64,000 nt of DNA from Nocardioides sp. TF02-7 (GCF_022437945.1 NZ_CP092535.1:2790001-2854000); one strand, 5' to 3'; shown: positions 27,703-40,315, counted from the first letter of the stretch. Notes: generated from the sequence alone by a model not told the origin. Numbers and translations are program-made.

Positions 27703-29060
27703 TCAGCCGACGGCCGGGACGCCGCGGAGCGCCTCGGCCAGGTCGTCGTCGGAGAGCGGGTCGTCCTCGAGCCGGCCGGCGAGGAACGCCTCGTAGGCGC
27801 CGAGCTCGAGCAGCCCGTGGCCGGAGAGGCCGACGACGATCACCGGGGAGGTGCCGGCCTCGCGGGCGGCGAGGGCCTCGCGGCGTACCTGCGCGAGCGC
27901 GTGGGACGCCTCCGGCGCCGGCACCACGCCCTGGGTGCGGGCGAACTCGATCGCCGCCTCGAAGCACTCCCGCTGGTGCAGGGCGGTCGCCTCTACCAGA
28001 CCCTGGTCGACGACGTGCGAGACCAGCGGTGCCATGCCGTGGTAGCGCAGCCCGCCGGCGTGGATCGGCGACGGCACGAAGTCGTGGCCGAGGGTGTGCA
28101 TCTTCATCAGCGGGGTGAGGCCGGCGGTGTCACCGAAGTCGTAGCGGTACTCGCCGCGGGTGAGCGTGGGGCACGAGCTGGGCTCGACCGCGAGCACCCG
28201 CGGCGACAGCCGGCCGGCGAGCTTCTCGCGGAGGAACGGGAAGGCGAGCCCGGCGAAGTTGGAGCCACCGCCGGCGCAGCCCACCACCAGGTCGACCGAG
28301 TCCTCGCCGGCCTTCGCCAGCTGCAGCACGGCCTCCTGGCCGATCACCGTCTGGTGCAGGAGCACGTGGTTGAGCACCGACCCGAGCGCGTACTTCGTCG
28401 CCGGGTCCTGGGCGGCCGTCTCGACCGCCTCGGAGATCGCGATCCCGAGCGACCCGGGGTGGTCGTCGGCGAACGCCTTGCCGGACTCGGTCAGCCGGCT
28501 CGGCGAGCGGTGCACGCGGCCGCCGAAGACCTCGATCAGCGTACGGCGCTGCGGCTGGTGTCGAACGAGGCGCCGACCTGCCACACCTCGCACTCGACGC
28601 CGAACAACGAGCACGCGTAGGAGAGCGCGGTGCCCCACTGGCCGGCGCCGGTCTCGGTCGTGAGCCGGGTGATCCCGTTGAGCCGGTTGTAGTACACCTG
28701 CGGCACGGCGGTGTTGACCTTGTGCGACCCGGCCGGGGAGACGCCTTCGTACTTGTAGTAGATCCGTGCGCTGGTGCCGAGCTGCTCCTCCCAGCGGCGG
28801 GCGCGGTGGAGCGGCGCCGGCCGGTACTGCCGGTAGACGTCGAGGACGGGGCCCGGGATGTCGACGTACCGCTCGCCGGTGACCTCCTGCTGGATCAGCT
28901 CCGGCGGGAACAGGGCGGCCAGGTCGTCCGGGCCGACCGGCTCGTGGGTCGCCGGGTGCAGCGGCGGCGGCGGTGGGGTCGGGAGGTCGGCCGCGAGGTT
29001 GTACCACTGCGTGGGCTGCTCGTCGGCGTCGAGCGTGAACGTCACCTGGTCGGCGGCCAT
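27703..29060 (-). CDS. tryptophan synthase beta-like PLP enzyme, TrpB2 type (one frameshift)
   Basis: About 452 aa. The PLP lysine lies in [16 protein letters not shown], followed by [14 protein letters not shown] and the phosphate-binding [18 protein letters not shown]-terminal [16 protein letters not shown] holds the Ser that contacts the pyridine nitrogen. The long form with an N-terminal extension is the TrpB2 type, which often stands apart from trpA, as here. One base is missing near 28558 (after SFDT). ATG 29060 has AAGGAGA upstream. Tryptophan from indole and serine is the likely reaction; a different amine cannot be excluded. Confidence 0.85.
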
Positions 29061-29163
29061 CGCCGTCTCCTTCCGTCGCGGGCTGGACGGAGGCTAGTGC
29101 GCGCCGGTGCCGGTGCGGGAGGACCTGTCCAGGGGACGGGCCGAGCGCAGTCCTACTTCGCGT

Positions 29164-30832
29164 CTACTCCCGCTCCGGCGCGAGCTCGTCGCCGGCGTCG
29201 ACGATCCGGTAGGCGTAGCCCTGCTCGGCCAGGAACCGCTGCCGGTTCTGGGCGAACTCCGCGTCGACGGTGTCGCGGGACACCACGGTGTAGAACCGGG
29301 CGACCTTGCGCTCCCCGCCCGGCCCGGGGTCGCCGGGGCGCAGCAGCCGGCCCAGGCGCTGCGCCTCCTCCTGGCGGGGAGCCGAACGAGCCGGACACCT
29401 GGATCGCCACCTCGGCCGAGGGCAGGTCGATCGAGAAGTTCGCGACCTTCGACACGACCAGCAGCCGCACCTCGCCCGAGCGGAACGCGTCGAACAGGCG
29501 CTGCCGCTCGCGGACGGTCGTCTCCCCGGTGATCACCGGCGCGTCGAGCTCCGCGCCCAGCTCCTCGAGCTGCTCGAGGTACTGGCCGATCACGAGCGTG
29601 GGCTGGTCGGCGTGACGGGCCACCAGGCGCTTGACGACGCCGACCTTCTCGCGGGTGCAGGCCGCCAGCCGGTAGCGCTCCTCCGGTTCCGCGGTCGCGT
29701 ACGTCAGCCGTACGGCGTCCGGCAGCGTCACCCGCACCTCGACGCAGTCGGCCGGCGCGATCCACCCCTGGCTCTCGATGTCCTTCCACGGCGCGTCGTA
29801 GCGCTTCGGGCCGATCAGCGAGAACACGTCGCCCTCGCGCCCGTCCTCGCGCACGAGGGTGGCGGTCAGGCCGATCCGCCGGCGGGCCTGGAGGTCGGCG
29901 GTCATCCGGAAGATCGGCGCCGGCAGCAGGTGCACCTCGTCGTAGACGATGAGGCCCCAGTCGCGGGCGTCGAAGAGCTCGAGATGCGGGTAGACGCCCT
30001 TCCGCCGGGTGGTCATCACCTGGTAGGTCGCGATCGTGACCGGCCGGATCTCCTTGACCGAGCCGGAGTACTCGCCGATCTCGTCCTCGGTCAGCGACGT
30101 GCGCCGGACCAGCTCGTCCTTCCACTGCCGGGCGCTGACGGTGTTGGTGACGAGGATCAGCGTCGTCGCACGGGCGTGCGCCATCGCGGCCGCGCCGACG
30201 AGCGTCTTGCCGGCGCCGCAGGGGAGCACGACGACGCCGCTCCCGCCGTGCCAGAACGACTCGGCCGCCTCCTGCTGGTAGGTCCGCAGCTCCCACCCGT
30301 CCTGGCGGAGGTCGATCGGGTGCGCCTCGCCGTCGACGTAGCCGGCGTAGTCCTCCGCCGGCCAGCCCAGCTTGAGCAGCGCCTGCTTGAGGTTGCCGCG
30401 CTCGCTGGGGTGCACGGCGACCGTGTCGTCGTCGATCCGCTGGCCGAGCATCCCGGCGACCTTCTTGGCCCGCAGCACCTCCTCGAGCACCGGTCGGTCG
30501 GTGCTGGCCAGCACCAGGCCGTGGACCGGGTGCTTCTCCAGCCGCAGCCGGCCGTAGCGGGCCATCGTCTCGGCGACGTCGACCAGCAGGCTGTGCGGGA
30601 CGGCGTACCGGCTGTAGGTGAGCAGGGTGTCGACCACCTGCTCGGCGTCGTGGCCGGCTGCCCGGGCGTTCCACAGGCCCAGCGGCGTGAGCCGGTAGGT
30701 GTGGATGTGCTCCGGGCTCCGCTCGAGCTCCGCGAACGGCGCGATCGCCCGGCGGCAGTCGGCGGCCTGCTCGTGGTCGACCTCGAGCAGCAGCGACTTG
30801 TCGGACTGGACGATGAGGGGGCCGTCGGTCAC
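29164..30832 (-). CDS. XPB/Ssl2-type DNA repair helicase (one frameshift)
   Basis: About 555 aa of superfamily 2. An N-terminal XPB-specific region (about 1-170) precedes the helicase motifs: GVVVLPCGAGKTLVGAAAM (Walker A), LIVYDEVHLLPA (DEVH box), GLTATLVREDGREGD and LLVVSKVANFSIDLP. An extra C near 29382 shifts the frame before RQEEAQRLGRLLRP, the motif VI arginine region; the stop is then 29164-29166. Actinobacterial XPB is a 3'-5' helicase implicated in repair. The GTG start carries a leaderless promoter, TAAACT. Confidence 0.9.
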
Positions 30833-30838
30833 CGCACG

Positions 30839-30844
30839 AGTTTA
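30839..30844 (-). promoter_or_regulatory. leaderless -10 box for XPB
   Basis: On the minus strand TAAACT ends 6 nt before the GTG at 30832, giving the XPB gene its own promoter right after the upstream gene's terminator hairpin. Confidence 0.5.
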
Positions 30845-30888
30845 CGTGCGGGCAGCGGTGGCGCGGGTCACGCCGACCCCGGACGCGC

Positions 30889-30924
30889 CCCGGCCCGGTG
30901 CGCGCAGGAACGCACCGGGCCGGG
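30889..30924 (-). terminator. strong hairpin terminator after the secreted-protein gene
   Basis: CCCGGCCCGGTGCG pairs perfectly with CGCACCGGGCCGGG (14 bp) around an 8-nt loop, 20 bp past the stop of the secreted-protein gene and before the XPB promoter. There is no T-run. Confidence 0.6.
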
Positions 30925-30943
30925 AGCGGGTCGGGGCCTCGGA

Positions 30944-31671
30944 TCAGCCGAGGATCTGGCGGAGCAGGGCCTTCCGCTCCACCGGCGGCAGCTCGGGCAG
31001 CGTCCAGCGCTGCTCCTTGCCGCTGACGCCCGGGGAGTACGACGCCACCAGCTTGCGGAAGGCGACGGTGATCGGGTCGCCGGGAGTGCCGCCGGGGTTG
31101 AGGGCGACCCAGCGGATGGTGTGCTTGCCGGCGTTCACGCGCTTCGGGATCGCGTAGCCGAGACCGATTCCCCCGCCGATCGCGACGACGGAGTTCATCA
31201 GCCTGGCTGCCTCCGGATCGCTCGCCCCGCCGAAGAGGGCTTCCGGCGAGATCGCGCCCTTGTAGTCGAGGAGGGCGAGCATGGGCGCCCCCGGTCGGCA
31301 GGGAATCGCCGTAGACCGGCGTCCCGAACATGTCGACCTCGAGCAGGCCGGGAGCGGCCACCTTGATGGTGCGGGTGCCGAGGTTGAGCACACCGCTGCT
31401 GGGCCACGTGGTCTCCAGCGGCGCACCGGGCTGCCACACCCACGAGTGGGTGCGGGCCTTGGCGGAGAGGTCGGCGCGGGTGACGTGGCCGTTCTTGATC
31501 TTGGCGGTGGTGACCGCGTTGTTCTTGAGGTCGCCGGTGCCGATCTTGGCGGCCGCGTAGGCGCCGGCGCCGCCGGCGGAGGCGACGACCAGCGCAAGCG
31601 TGGCGACGGACATGGAGGCCTTGGGGAGAGCGGCGTCGAGCCGCTCCCCGGATGCGGGTGAGTCGGGGCAT
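30944..31671 (-). CDS. secreted protein with an AKIKNG-type repeat head, unknown function (two frameshifts)
   Basis: Corrected length about 241 aa. Extra G bases near 31653 and 31287 break it. The restored N-terminus MPRLTRIRERLDAALPKASM leads into a membrane or signal helix (VATLALVVASAGGAGAYA), then TGDLKNNAVTTAKIKNG, a repeat type common in actinobacterial and phage fibre-like exported proteins, and a beta-rich globular domain with VDMFGTPVYGDS. ATG 31671 has GGAAGG upstream and a TAGGTT -10 at 31737-31742. The role is unknown. Confidence 0.65.
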
Positions 31672-31799
31672 GAGGGAGCACCTTCCGAGGAGATCGCGGT
31701 CCCGGCGGAGGACCCGTCGAGACCCTGTTCATCGGCAACCTAGGGCGGCTGCGGGCTCGTAATGATCAGATCCGACAAGTCTTTACTTTGTGTTCGACC

Positions 31800-34078
31800 T
31801 CACGTCGAGCCGACCGGGCCCACCCGCGAGATCCGGTGGACGGCGAACGTCCGGACGTCCTCGGCGGCGTGGTCGCGGGCGGTGAGCCGGCCGCCCTCGA
31901 CCGAGATCGGGTCGACCACCCGCTCCCCCGACGACGCCGCGGTCGTCGGTGAACCCGATGACGACCGACGTACGCCGCTCGATGGCGTCGCGGAGCGCGG
32001 ACAGCGCCCCGGCGGGCGAGGCCGCGGAGGCGGGGCGGGTGCGCGCCGCGGCGTCGCCGGCACGGAGCGAGCGCACCGCGGCCGCCACCTGGGTGGCTTG
32101 GCGCGCCTGGTCCTGCGGCCCGCTCCGGGTGCGCGGTGGGCGGGCGCGGAGCGCCTCGACCCGGCCGACCCGCACCGTGCCGTCAGGCCCCTCGACGACC
32201 GGGGCGACGCCGAGGTCGCGGAGCCGGGGGAGGAGCACGTCGACCGGCGTGGTGCTGATGACGACGGTCGGGGCGATCCGGCGCAGCCCCAGTGCCTCGG
32301 CGGCCGGGTGGTGCACCAGCTCGGCGAGGGCGGCCTCGTCGTCGGAGCGCACGAACGACTCGGCGACACCGACCCGCACCCGACCGAACGTCCGCTCGGC
32401 GTCGTCGACCAGGTAGGTCAGCGGCTGGGGGACCGGCGTCCGCGAGACCGAGGCGAGGAACGCGTGCACCTCGGCGGCGGTCCACCCGGCGTCGAGCGCG
32501 CGGCGCACCGACGCCGGTGTGAAGCGGTAGACGGTCGCGGCGCCCCGGGACTCCACGTCGGCGACGAGCTGCAGCGACCGGGCGATCCCCGACTCCAACG
32601 GTCCCGGGGCGACCGCGGTGAGGTCGGCCTGGACCAGCACGTGGTCGACCGGCGGGGGCAGGAGCGCGGCCAGCCGGGGGGTCGGGTCGGTGCCGGCGAC
32701 CAGGTCGCGACCGTACGGCGACAGCGCGTCGAGCCCGGTCACGCCCAGGGAGGCCGCCTCGGCGACCGCCCACCCGACGAGCTCCGCACGGGTCCGGGGG
32801 CGGCGCGGGCGGAGCCACTCCAGCCGGGCGACGAGCGACGGCAGTCCGGTGCCGGAGGCGAGGGCCTCCCCCTCCGGGACGGTGGCCAGCTCGGCGAGGG
32901 CCATCGCCTTGGCCTCCGGCATCAGCATCGACGACAGCTCGGGGGTGAGGGCGTTCCACGGCCGGTCGTCCGGGCCGCGGCGGCCGACCAGTCCCGGCAG
33001 CCGCGGGCTGTCGAGCCAGGCGCGCGCCAGGCGGGTCCACCGCGCGGCCAGGTCGTCGGCGAGCCAGTCGTCGAAGCGGTCGGTCGGCACCCACACGGGG
33101 TTGCCGTCGGCGTCGGCGCGGCTGCCGACGAGGCCCGCGGCGGACGCGGTCTCGATCACGAGCGCGGCCTCCGGCTCGGTCAGCTGGAGGTGCGCCGCGG
33201 CGGCCCGGAGCTCGCGGACGCCCAGGCCGCCGGTCCGCAGGGCGGCGGCCGGCCGGGTGCCCCACCACTCGAGCAGCAGCTCGGTGCGGCGCACGAGCTC
33301 GGCGGCGGCCCCGGCCGCCGCCGATGCGGTCATCCGTGCGGGGCGGTCGGCGGTGGCGAGCGGGGGGCGGCCGGTCGACCGGGTCCGCCGTGGTCCGGCC
33401 GCCCCGCAGGGTGAGGCCGGCCTCGCCGGGCACCACCAGCAGGTCGTCGCCCCCCGGCACCAGCAGGCCGTGCGCGACCAGCTCCTCCGCCGGCGTCCGC
33501 GCGTCCTCGGGCCGCACCGTGCGGCGGGTGGCGCCCGCGGTCGCGGCACCGCCCTCGTCGAGGACGTGCCCGAGGAGGGCGCGCGCCGGGTCCGACAGGC
33601 CGTCGACCCGGGCCTGCACCTCGGCCGGCCCCGGGCCGTCGGGCGTGCGCGGACGCAGCCCGCTGACCCCGGCCGCCGGACCGCCGGTCAGGCAGTCGCC
33701 GACGCCCGACAGCGGGCGGAGGCCCTCGGGGGAGTCCCAGGCGAGCGCCAGCGAGCGCAGCCGGGCGAGGGCGGCGACGGGGTGCTCCTCCTCGGCGTGG
33801 ACCAGGCCGACCAGCTCCTCGTCGCTGGTTTGGCCGGCGACGTACAGGGCATCCAGCACCGAGAGCTCGCCCCGGGTGAGCGAGTCGAGGGCACGGGCGA
33901 TCGAGCTGCGGACGGCGGCGCGGGAGGCCAGCTGTGAGAAGTCGTGAGGGGCAGGCGTGGCGAGGTCGGGACGCAGGGTGAGCAGCTGGGCGACCTGGTC
34001 GTCGGACCACGAGCGGAGCTGGTCCGCGAGCGACCGGTGCCCGCCGGGACGCCTCGCTCCCCTGACCACGCTCGCCAC
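31800..34078 (-). CDS. XPB-associated Helicase_C_3 domain protein with WYL-like tail (two frameshifts)
   Basis: About 758 aa. N-terminal helices (SLADQLRSWSDDQVAQLLTLRPDLA) are followed by winged-helix-like modules. The Helicase_C_3 region of XPB N-terminal type is represented by VDHVLVQADLTAVAPGPL and AATVYRFTPASVRRALDAGW. The C-terminal RERRVVDPISVE-type segment (ERVVDPISVEGGRLTARDH, VRTFAVHRISRV) resembles the end of WYL domains. Extra bases near 33366 and 31931 are corrected to reach TGA at 31800. GTG 34078 is supported by TAGCGT 7 nt upstream. In this phylum such a gene usually sits next to XPB and probably works with it; here one gene lies between. Confidence 0.8.
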
Positions 34079-34085
34079 CCGTCCC

Positions 34086-34091
34086 ACGCTA
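34086..34091 (-). promoter_or_regulatory. leaderless -10 box for the XPB-partner gene
   Basis: On the minus strand TAGCGT ends 7 nt before GTG 34078. The divergent PP2C gene begins only 15 bp beyond, so the two starts share about 28 bp. Confidence 0.45.
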
Positions 34092-34105
34092 CCGACGGTG
34101 GCCTG

Positions 34106-34933
34106 GTGACCGACGCGGTGCTCCGGCACGGGGCGGCCTCGCACGTGGGCAACGTCCGGGAGCTCAACGAGGACGCGTTCCTCGTCGCGCCGCCGGTCTT
34201 CGCCGTCGCCGACGGCATGGGCGGGCACGACCACGGCGACGTCGCAGCCCGGTTCGTCGTCGAGGAGCTCGCGGCCCTCGGCGGCCGCACGTACGACGCG
34301 GCGACGGCGGTCACCGCCGTCGCCGGGGCGCTGACCGCCGTGCACGAGCGCATCGACGCCTACGAGGCGGCGCAGCGGGCGGCGGGCCGCCCGCTGTTCA
34401 GCGCGGGCACGACCGCGGTGGTGGCCGTGCTGGTGGAGGACCCCGCCGACCCCCGGTGGCTGCTCGCCAACCTCGGCGACTCCCGCGCCTACCGGGTGGC
34501 GGGGGACCGGCTGGAGCAGGTCACCGTCGACCACAGCCTCGTCCAGGAGCTGGTCGACGCCGGCACCCTCTCCGCCTCCGCGGCGGCAGGGCACCCCGAC
34601 CGGCACGTCGTGACCCGCGCGCTCGGCGGACCGGTGCGTCACGACGCCGACTTCTACTCCCCTCCCGGCGGCTCCCGGCGAGCGGCTGCTGCTGTGCTCC
34701 GACGGTGTGAGCGAGATGCTCTCCGCCTCCGACATCCGGCGCGTCCTGCTCGCGACCGAGCACCCCGGGGCGGCGGCGGACGCCGTCGTCGGCGCCGCGG
34801 TCGCGGCCGGGGGGCGCGACAACGCGACCGCCGTCGTCGTCGATGTGATGGGATTGGGCGCACACATCCGTGAGAGGCCACCGGACATCGGCATCCAGCA
34901 GCCGGGTCCAGAGCAGGAGACGGGGGCACACCC

Positions 34934-34937
<4 letters not shown>
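34106..34937 (+). CDS. PP2C-family serine/threonine protein phosphatase (one frameshift)
   Basis: About 276 aa. PPM motifs are VRELNEDAFLV (metal Asp), VFAVADGMGGHDHGDVA, AGTTAVVAVL, WLLANLGDSRAYRV and, after removing one base near 34675, LLLCSDGVSEML and GGRDNATAVVV. It would dephosphorylate Ser/Thr-kinase targets in the cytosol; no membrane anchor follows the domain, unlike PstP. Its stop overlaps the start of the FHA gene (ATGA), a coupling that suggests a shared phospho-signalling role. Confidence 0.85.
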
Positions 34938-36474
<1,537 letters not shown>

Positions 36475-36527
36475 CCGCCGCGGCCGCGGGCGGCGCAAGT
36501 CGTTCGTGGCCGACGGTGCTGGTGGCC

Positions 36528-36533
36528 TACGAT
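36528..36533 (+). promoter_or_regulatory. -10 box of the cold-shock gene
   Basis: TACGAT lies 47 nt before the GTG, giving a leader of about 40 nt rather than a leaderless message. The leader ends in the strong GAGGAGGAG ribosome site. Confidence 0.5.
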
Positions 36534-36580
36534 TTCGGGTCGCGCCGGACCGACCGGCGCCCCTGAGGAGGAGCGAGACC

Positions 36581-36977
36581 GTGCCGACTGGCAAGGTGAA
36601 GTGGTACGACGCGGAGAAGGGCTTCGGCTTCCTCTCCCAGCCCGACGGGCCCGACGTCTACGTGCGGTCCGACGCGCTGCCCGAGGGGGGTCACCACGCT
36701 GAAGGCCGGCACCCGGGTGGAGTTCGGGATCGCGCAGGGGCGCCGCGGCGACCAGGCGCTGCAGGTCCGGCTGCTCGACGCGCCGCCCTCGGTCACCCGC
36801 GCCCAGGCCAACGCCAAGCGCAAGAAGCCCGACGAGATGGCGCCGATCGTGGAGGACCTGATCCGGGTGCTCGACGGCGTCGGCGAGGCCTACCGCCACG
36901 GCCGGCACCCCGACCGGCGCACCGCGCAGCCCGTCGCCAAGCTGCTGCGCGCGCTGGCCGACGAGCTCGACGGCTGA
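36581..36977 (+). CDS. cold-shock protein with C-terminal extension (one frameshift)
   Basis: The first 66 or so residues are a CspA-type OB fold: [17 protein letters not shown] (RNP1) and DVYVRSDAL (RNP2). One extra G near 36690 shifts the frame; the corrected protein continues into a helical C-terminal tail of about 65 residues ([20 protein letters not shown]...), longer than classic CspA at about 67 aa. It binds single-stranded RNA or DNA. Similar long forms occur in actinobacteria; the tail's job is unknown. Confidence 0.85.
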
Positions 36978-37011
36978 ACCCGGACGGCCGGCGGCCGCAC
37001 CGGGGCGTCTC

Positions 37012-38487
37012 TCAGAGGCGGGTGGTCGCGCTCGCCGCCGGCCGCGGCGCGCCGGCCCGCCGGGAGCGGGTCCCGAGCACGAAGACCGCCCACGCGGACA
37101 GCACGATCGCGGCCACCACCAGCCCGAGCAGCGGCTCGAGCGGCATCGCGATGCCGACGAACCCGCCGACGACCCACGCGAGCTGGAGCGTGGTGTCGCC
37201 GCGGGCGAACGCGCTCGCGTGGGCGCGCGCCGGCACGCCGGTCTGGATGGTGGTGTCGAGCGACACCTTGGCGAGGTACTGCGCCAGCCCGGCGGTCAGG
37301 CCGAGCGCGACCAACGGGACCAGGCTGTAGAACACCGCCGCCACCACGACCAGCGCGATGTCGGCGAGCAGCGCCGCGACCACGGTGACGGCGGGGTTGA
37401 TCTTCTTCGCCACCGACGCGAGCACGATGCCGAGCGTGTTGCCGAGGCCGGCGGCGCCGATCACCAGCCCGATCAGGAGGGTGGTGCGGTCCTCCCAGCC
37501 GGGGATCGGCTCCTCCCGCAGCAGGAACGCCATGAACATCGTGAGGAAGCCCGACAGCCAGCGCGGACCGCAGTTGACCCGCAGCGCGAACGACACCGCG
37601 GGCGGGATGCCGGTGCCCCGCCGCCGGCCGGTGCGCGGGTCGTCGGTGCCGACCTCCTGCTCGCCCTCGGTGGAGTCGACCTTCGCCGGCAGCAGGATCG
37701 CCGCCACCGTGCCGAGCGCGAACACGAGGAACCCGACCCGCAGCGCCCACTCCGGGCCGAAGTACGCCGCCGCGCCCGCCAGCGGCGCCGACACCGACGC
37801 GCCGACGACGCCCGCGAGCGACACCCGGCCGTTGGCCTTCACCAGGGTGATCCCCGTCGGGACCAGGCGGGGCACCGCGGCGGCGCGGGTGACGCCGTAC
37901 GCCTTCGACGAGACGAGCACACCCAGCGCGGCGGGGTAGAACCACACCGACTCCGACGCCACCGCGCCCGCGAGCACCCAGCACAGGAACCCCCGGATCG
38001 CGAACGTCGCGCCGATCGCCCACCGCCGGCCGTGGCTGAACCGGTCGAGGAACGGGCCGATCAGCGGCGCCACGATCGCGAACGGCAGCATCGTCAGCCC
38101 GAGGAACAGCGCCACCTGGCCGCGCGCGTCGCTGGTGGCGCCGGCGAAGAAGATCGTGCCGGCGAGGGCGATCGCGACCGCCGCGTCGCCCGCGGCGTTG
38201 CAGGCGTGCAGCTCGATGAGCCGGTTGAGGCCCGACCGGTCCGCCCCCTGGGCGCCCGCCGCGCGGCGGGCCTGCGTCCAGGTCGCCTTCCCGAACCGCC
38301 CCGTCACCCGCGCGAAGCCGCGCAGCCCGCGGGCGGTGGCGCGGGCGCCGGTGCCGACGCTCTGGCCGACCGACCGGCCGGTGCCGCCGTCGGGCGGCAC
38401 GGAGGTGCCGGCCCCCGGCCCGTGGTCCGCGGACGGCGGCGCACCCACGCCGCCGGGCGAGCGGGGGTCGGGACGCTCGGTGCTCAC
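37012..38487 (-). CDS. major facilitator superfamily transporter
   Basis: 491 aa with about 12 membrane helices after an unusual cytoplasmic N-terminus of about 90 residues rich in Gly, Pro and Arg. The first helix begins near [17 protein letters not shown] and the internal loop [14 protein letters not shown] matches the MFS loop 2-3 motif. A long central loop (residues about 290-320) with [14 protein letters not shown] separates the halves. The substrate cannot be told; the protein resembles export-type MFS. The frame is intact. Confidence 0.82.
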   Translation of the reverse strand: MSTERPDPRSPGGVGAPPSADHGPGAGTSVPPDGGTGRSVGQSVGTGARATARGLRGFARVTGRFGKATWTQARRAAGAQGADRSGLNRLIELHACNAAGDAAVAIALAGTIFFAGATSDARGQVALFLGLTMLPFAIVAPLIGPFLDRFSHGRRWAIGATFAIRGFLCWVLAGAVASESVWFYPAALGVLVSSKAYGVTRAAAVPRLVPTGITLVKANGRVSLAGVVGASVSAPLAGAAAYFGPEWALRVGFLVFALGTVAAILLPAKVDSTEGEQEVGTDDPRTGRRRGTGIPPAVSFALRVNCGPRWLSGFLTMFMAFLLREEPIPGWEDRTTLLIGLVIGAAGLGNTLGIVLASVAKKINPAVTVVAALLADIALVVVAAVFYSLVPLVALGLTAGLAQYLAKVSLDTTIQTGVPARAHASAFARGDTTLQLAWVVGGFVGIAMPLEPLLGLVVAAIVLSAWAVFVLGTRSRRAGAPRPAASATTRL

Positions 38488-38603
38488 GTGCCTATCTTGC
38501 CTGCTCGTCCCGAGCGGACCCGGGGCGGAACACGCCGACCCCGAGGTGACGTGAGCCTCCCGGATGGGGGATGCTAGCCGCCGTGAGGACGCAGGAGCGC
38601 AAG

Positions 38604-39384
38604 GTGAACGACGCCGTCACGGCAGCAGCCGTCGACCAGGCGCGGGCCGCCCTGCTCGAGGAGGTGCCCGCCGAGGACGTCGGCGACCACCTCGGCCGGC
38701 GGGTGGAGGCGGCACGGGTCGTCACCCACCTGTTCGCCTGCCACCGCAAGGGCTACGTCGGGTGGCAGTGGGCCGTCACGCTCACCCGCGCCACGCGGCA
38801 GAAGAAGGTCACCGTCGTCGAGGTGGCGCTGCTGCCCGGCCCCGACGCGATCGTCGCGCCCGCCTGGGTGCCCTACCGCGAGCGGATCAAGCCGGGCGAC
38901 CTGTCCCCGGGCGACCTGCTGCCCGTCGCCGACGACGACCCGCGGCTGGTGCCCACCTACTCCTTCGGCGACGACCCGGTCGAGGCCGGGGTCGACGTCC
39001 AGCTCGACAGCGCCGCGAAGGCCCAGGTGCGCCAGGTCGCCAAGGACCTCGGCCTCGGCCGGGTGCGCACGCTCTCGCCCGAGGGCCGCGACGCCGCGGC
39101 GCAGCGGTGGTACGACGGCGACGGCGGGCCCGACTCCGCGCTCGCCCGGTCGGCGCCCGAGGCCTGCAGCTCCTGCGGCTTCCTGGTGCGCATCTCCGGC
39201 CCGCTCGGCCTGCTGTTCGGGGTCTGCGCCAACGGCGACGCCAACGACGACGGCCGGGTGGTCTCCTTCGACCACGGCTGCGGCGCCCACTCCGAGGTCC
39301 GGCTCACCAAGCGCCACACCTCCCCGCCGCCCGCCCCCGCCGGTCGTCGACACCGTCTCCGCAGGCGACCTGGACACGTTCTGA
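38604..39384 (+). CDS. DUF3027-family protein (one frameshift near the end)
   Basis: About 259 aa. Conserved blocks include HLFACHRKGYVGWQWAVTL, VVEVALLPGPDAIVAPAWV, WVPYRERIKPGDLSPGDLL and a zinc-like CSSCGFLVRI...GVCANG pair of Cys motifs. One extra base near 39340 moves the frame; correction gives an end VVDTVSAGDLDTF with stop 39382-39384. The family is actinobacterial and uncharacterised; the Cys pairs suggest metal binding. GTG 38604 has AGGAG upstream. Confidence 0.75.
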
Positions 39385-39392
39385 GCGGACGC

Positions 39393-40019
39393 TCAGCCGG
39401 TGGCCGCTGACAGCAGCCACACGGCGTACCGGTCGTCGACCGGGCGGAGGTCGTAGCCGCCGAAGCGGTGGTCGACCCGCAGCCCGGCCTCGGCGGCCTC
39501 GGCGGCGAACACGTCGGGCGGGAGCCGGCGAGCGGTCTCGGGGCCGTCCTGCAGGTGGAAGCCGACGAGCAGCCGGCCGCCGGGGGCGAGCAGCTCGCCG
39601 AGCCGGCGCAGCACCGCGACCTCGGTGCCCTCGGCGACGAAGACGATGACGTTGCCCACGCAGACGACGAGGTCGAAGGCGTCCGGGGCGCCGGCCGCGG
39701 CGAGGGCGTCGTCGGTCAGGCCGAGGACGTCGTGGGGGAGCACCGCCAGGTCGGGGTACGTGCGCTGCGACTGCTCGCGAAGGCGCGGGTCGGGCTCGGT
39801 GGCCACCACCCGGTGCCCGCGCCGGAGGAGGGCGGCCGCCACCCGGCCCATCCCGGACCCCGCGTCGAGGACCCGGCCGTGGCGGGGGAGCAGCGTGTCG
39901 GCGAGCCGGGCCTCGCCGTCGACGTCCTCGCCGGCCGCGACGAGCCGGGCGAAGTGCTCGCCGTAGCCGAGGTTGCGCTCCCCGCCCCGCTGCCAGCGGG
40001 AGAGCGGCGCCTCAGGCAT
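39393..40019 (-). CDS. class I SAM-dependent methyltransferase
   Basis: 208 aa with Rossmann motif I in RVLDAGSGMGRVAAALLRRG, motif II HRVVATEPDP, motif III FDLVVCVGNVIVFV and a Gly-rich ELLAPGGRLLVGFHL. The acceptor is not recognisable. It overlaps the DUF2530 gene by 8 bp, so they are translated together. The frame is intact. Confidence 0.82.
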   Translation of the reverse strand: MPEAPLSRWQRGGERNLGYGEHFARLVAAGEDVDGEARLADTLLPRHGRVLDAGSGMGRVAAALLRRGHRVVATEPDPRLREQSQRTYPDLAVLPHDVLGLTDDALAAAGAPDAFDLVVCVGNVIVFVAEGTEVAVLRRLGELLAPGGRLLVGFHLQDGPETARRLPPDVFAAEAAEAGLRVDHRFGGYDLRPVDDRYAVWLLSAATG

Positions 40020-40302
40020 CGTCGCCGGCGCGCTCGGCGCGGACCCGCCGCCGGCGCTTGCAGTACTCGACGCCGAGCAGGCCCAGGCCGACCCCGGCCA
40101 GGCACATCCAGAGCAGCCAGGTGTGGTCGTCCTCCCGCAGCCGGCCGTAGAAGGGCAGCAGCCCGACGAACGCGAGCAGGAAGAGCCCGGTGCCGACCTG
40201 CACCGTGCGCACGCCGTCGACGTCGAGCGGCTCGACCGGCGCGATCAGGTAGGTGCGGTTGCCGATCTCGTGCCGGTCCGGCTGCTCGTCGCGAAGCTCC
40301 AC
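40012..40302 (-). CDS. DUF2530-family small membrane protein
   Basis: 96 aa: a short N-terminus with IAPVEPLDVDGVRTVQVGT, helix 1 (FLLAFVGLLPFYG), a polar turn with REDDHTWLLWM, helix 2 (CLAGVGLGLLGVEY) and a basic tail. This is the typical actinobacterial DUF2530 pattern. The role is unknown. GTG 40302 carries a leaderless TACGAT box; the MarR gene starts 91 bp away on the other strand. Confidence 0.85.
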   Translation of the reverse strand: MELRDEQPDRHEIGNRTYLIAPVEPLDVDGVRTVQVGTGLFLLAFVGLLPFYGRLREDDHTWLLWMCLAGVGLGLLGVEYCKRRRRVRAERAGDDA

Positions 40303-40309
40303 ACGGTCG

Positions 40310-40315
40310 ATCGTA
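40310..40315 (-). promoter_or_regulatory. leaderless -10 box for DUF2530
   Basis: On the minus strand TACGAT ends 7 nt before GTG 40302. Confidence 0.45.
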
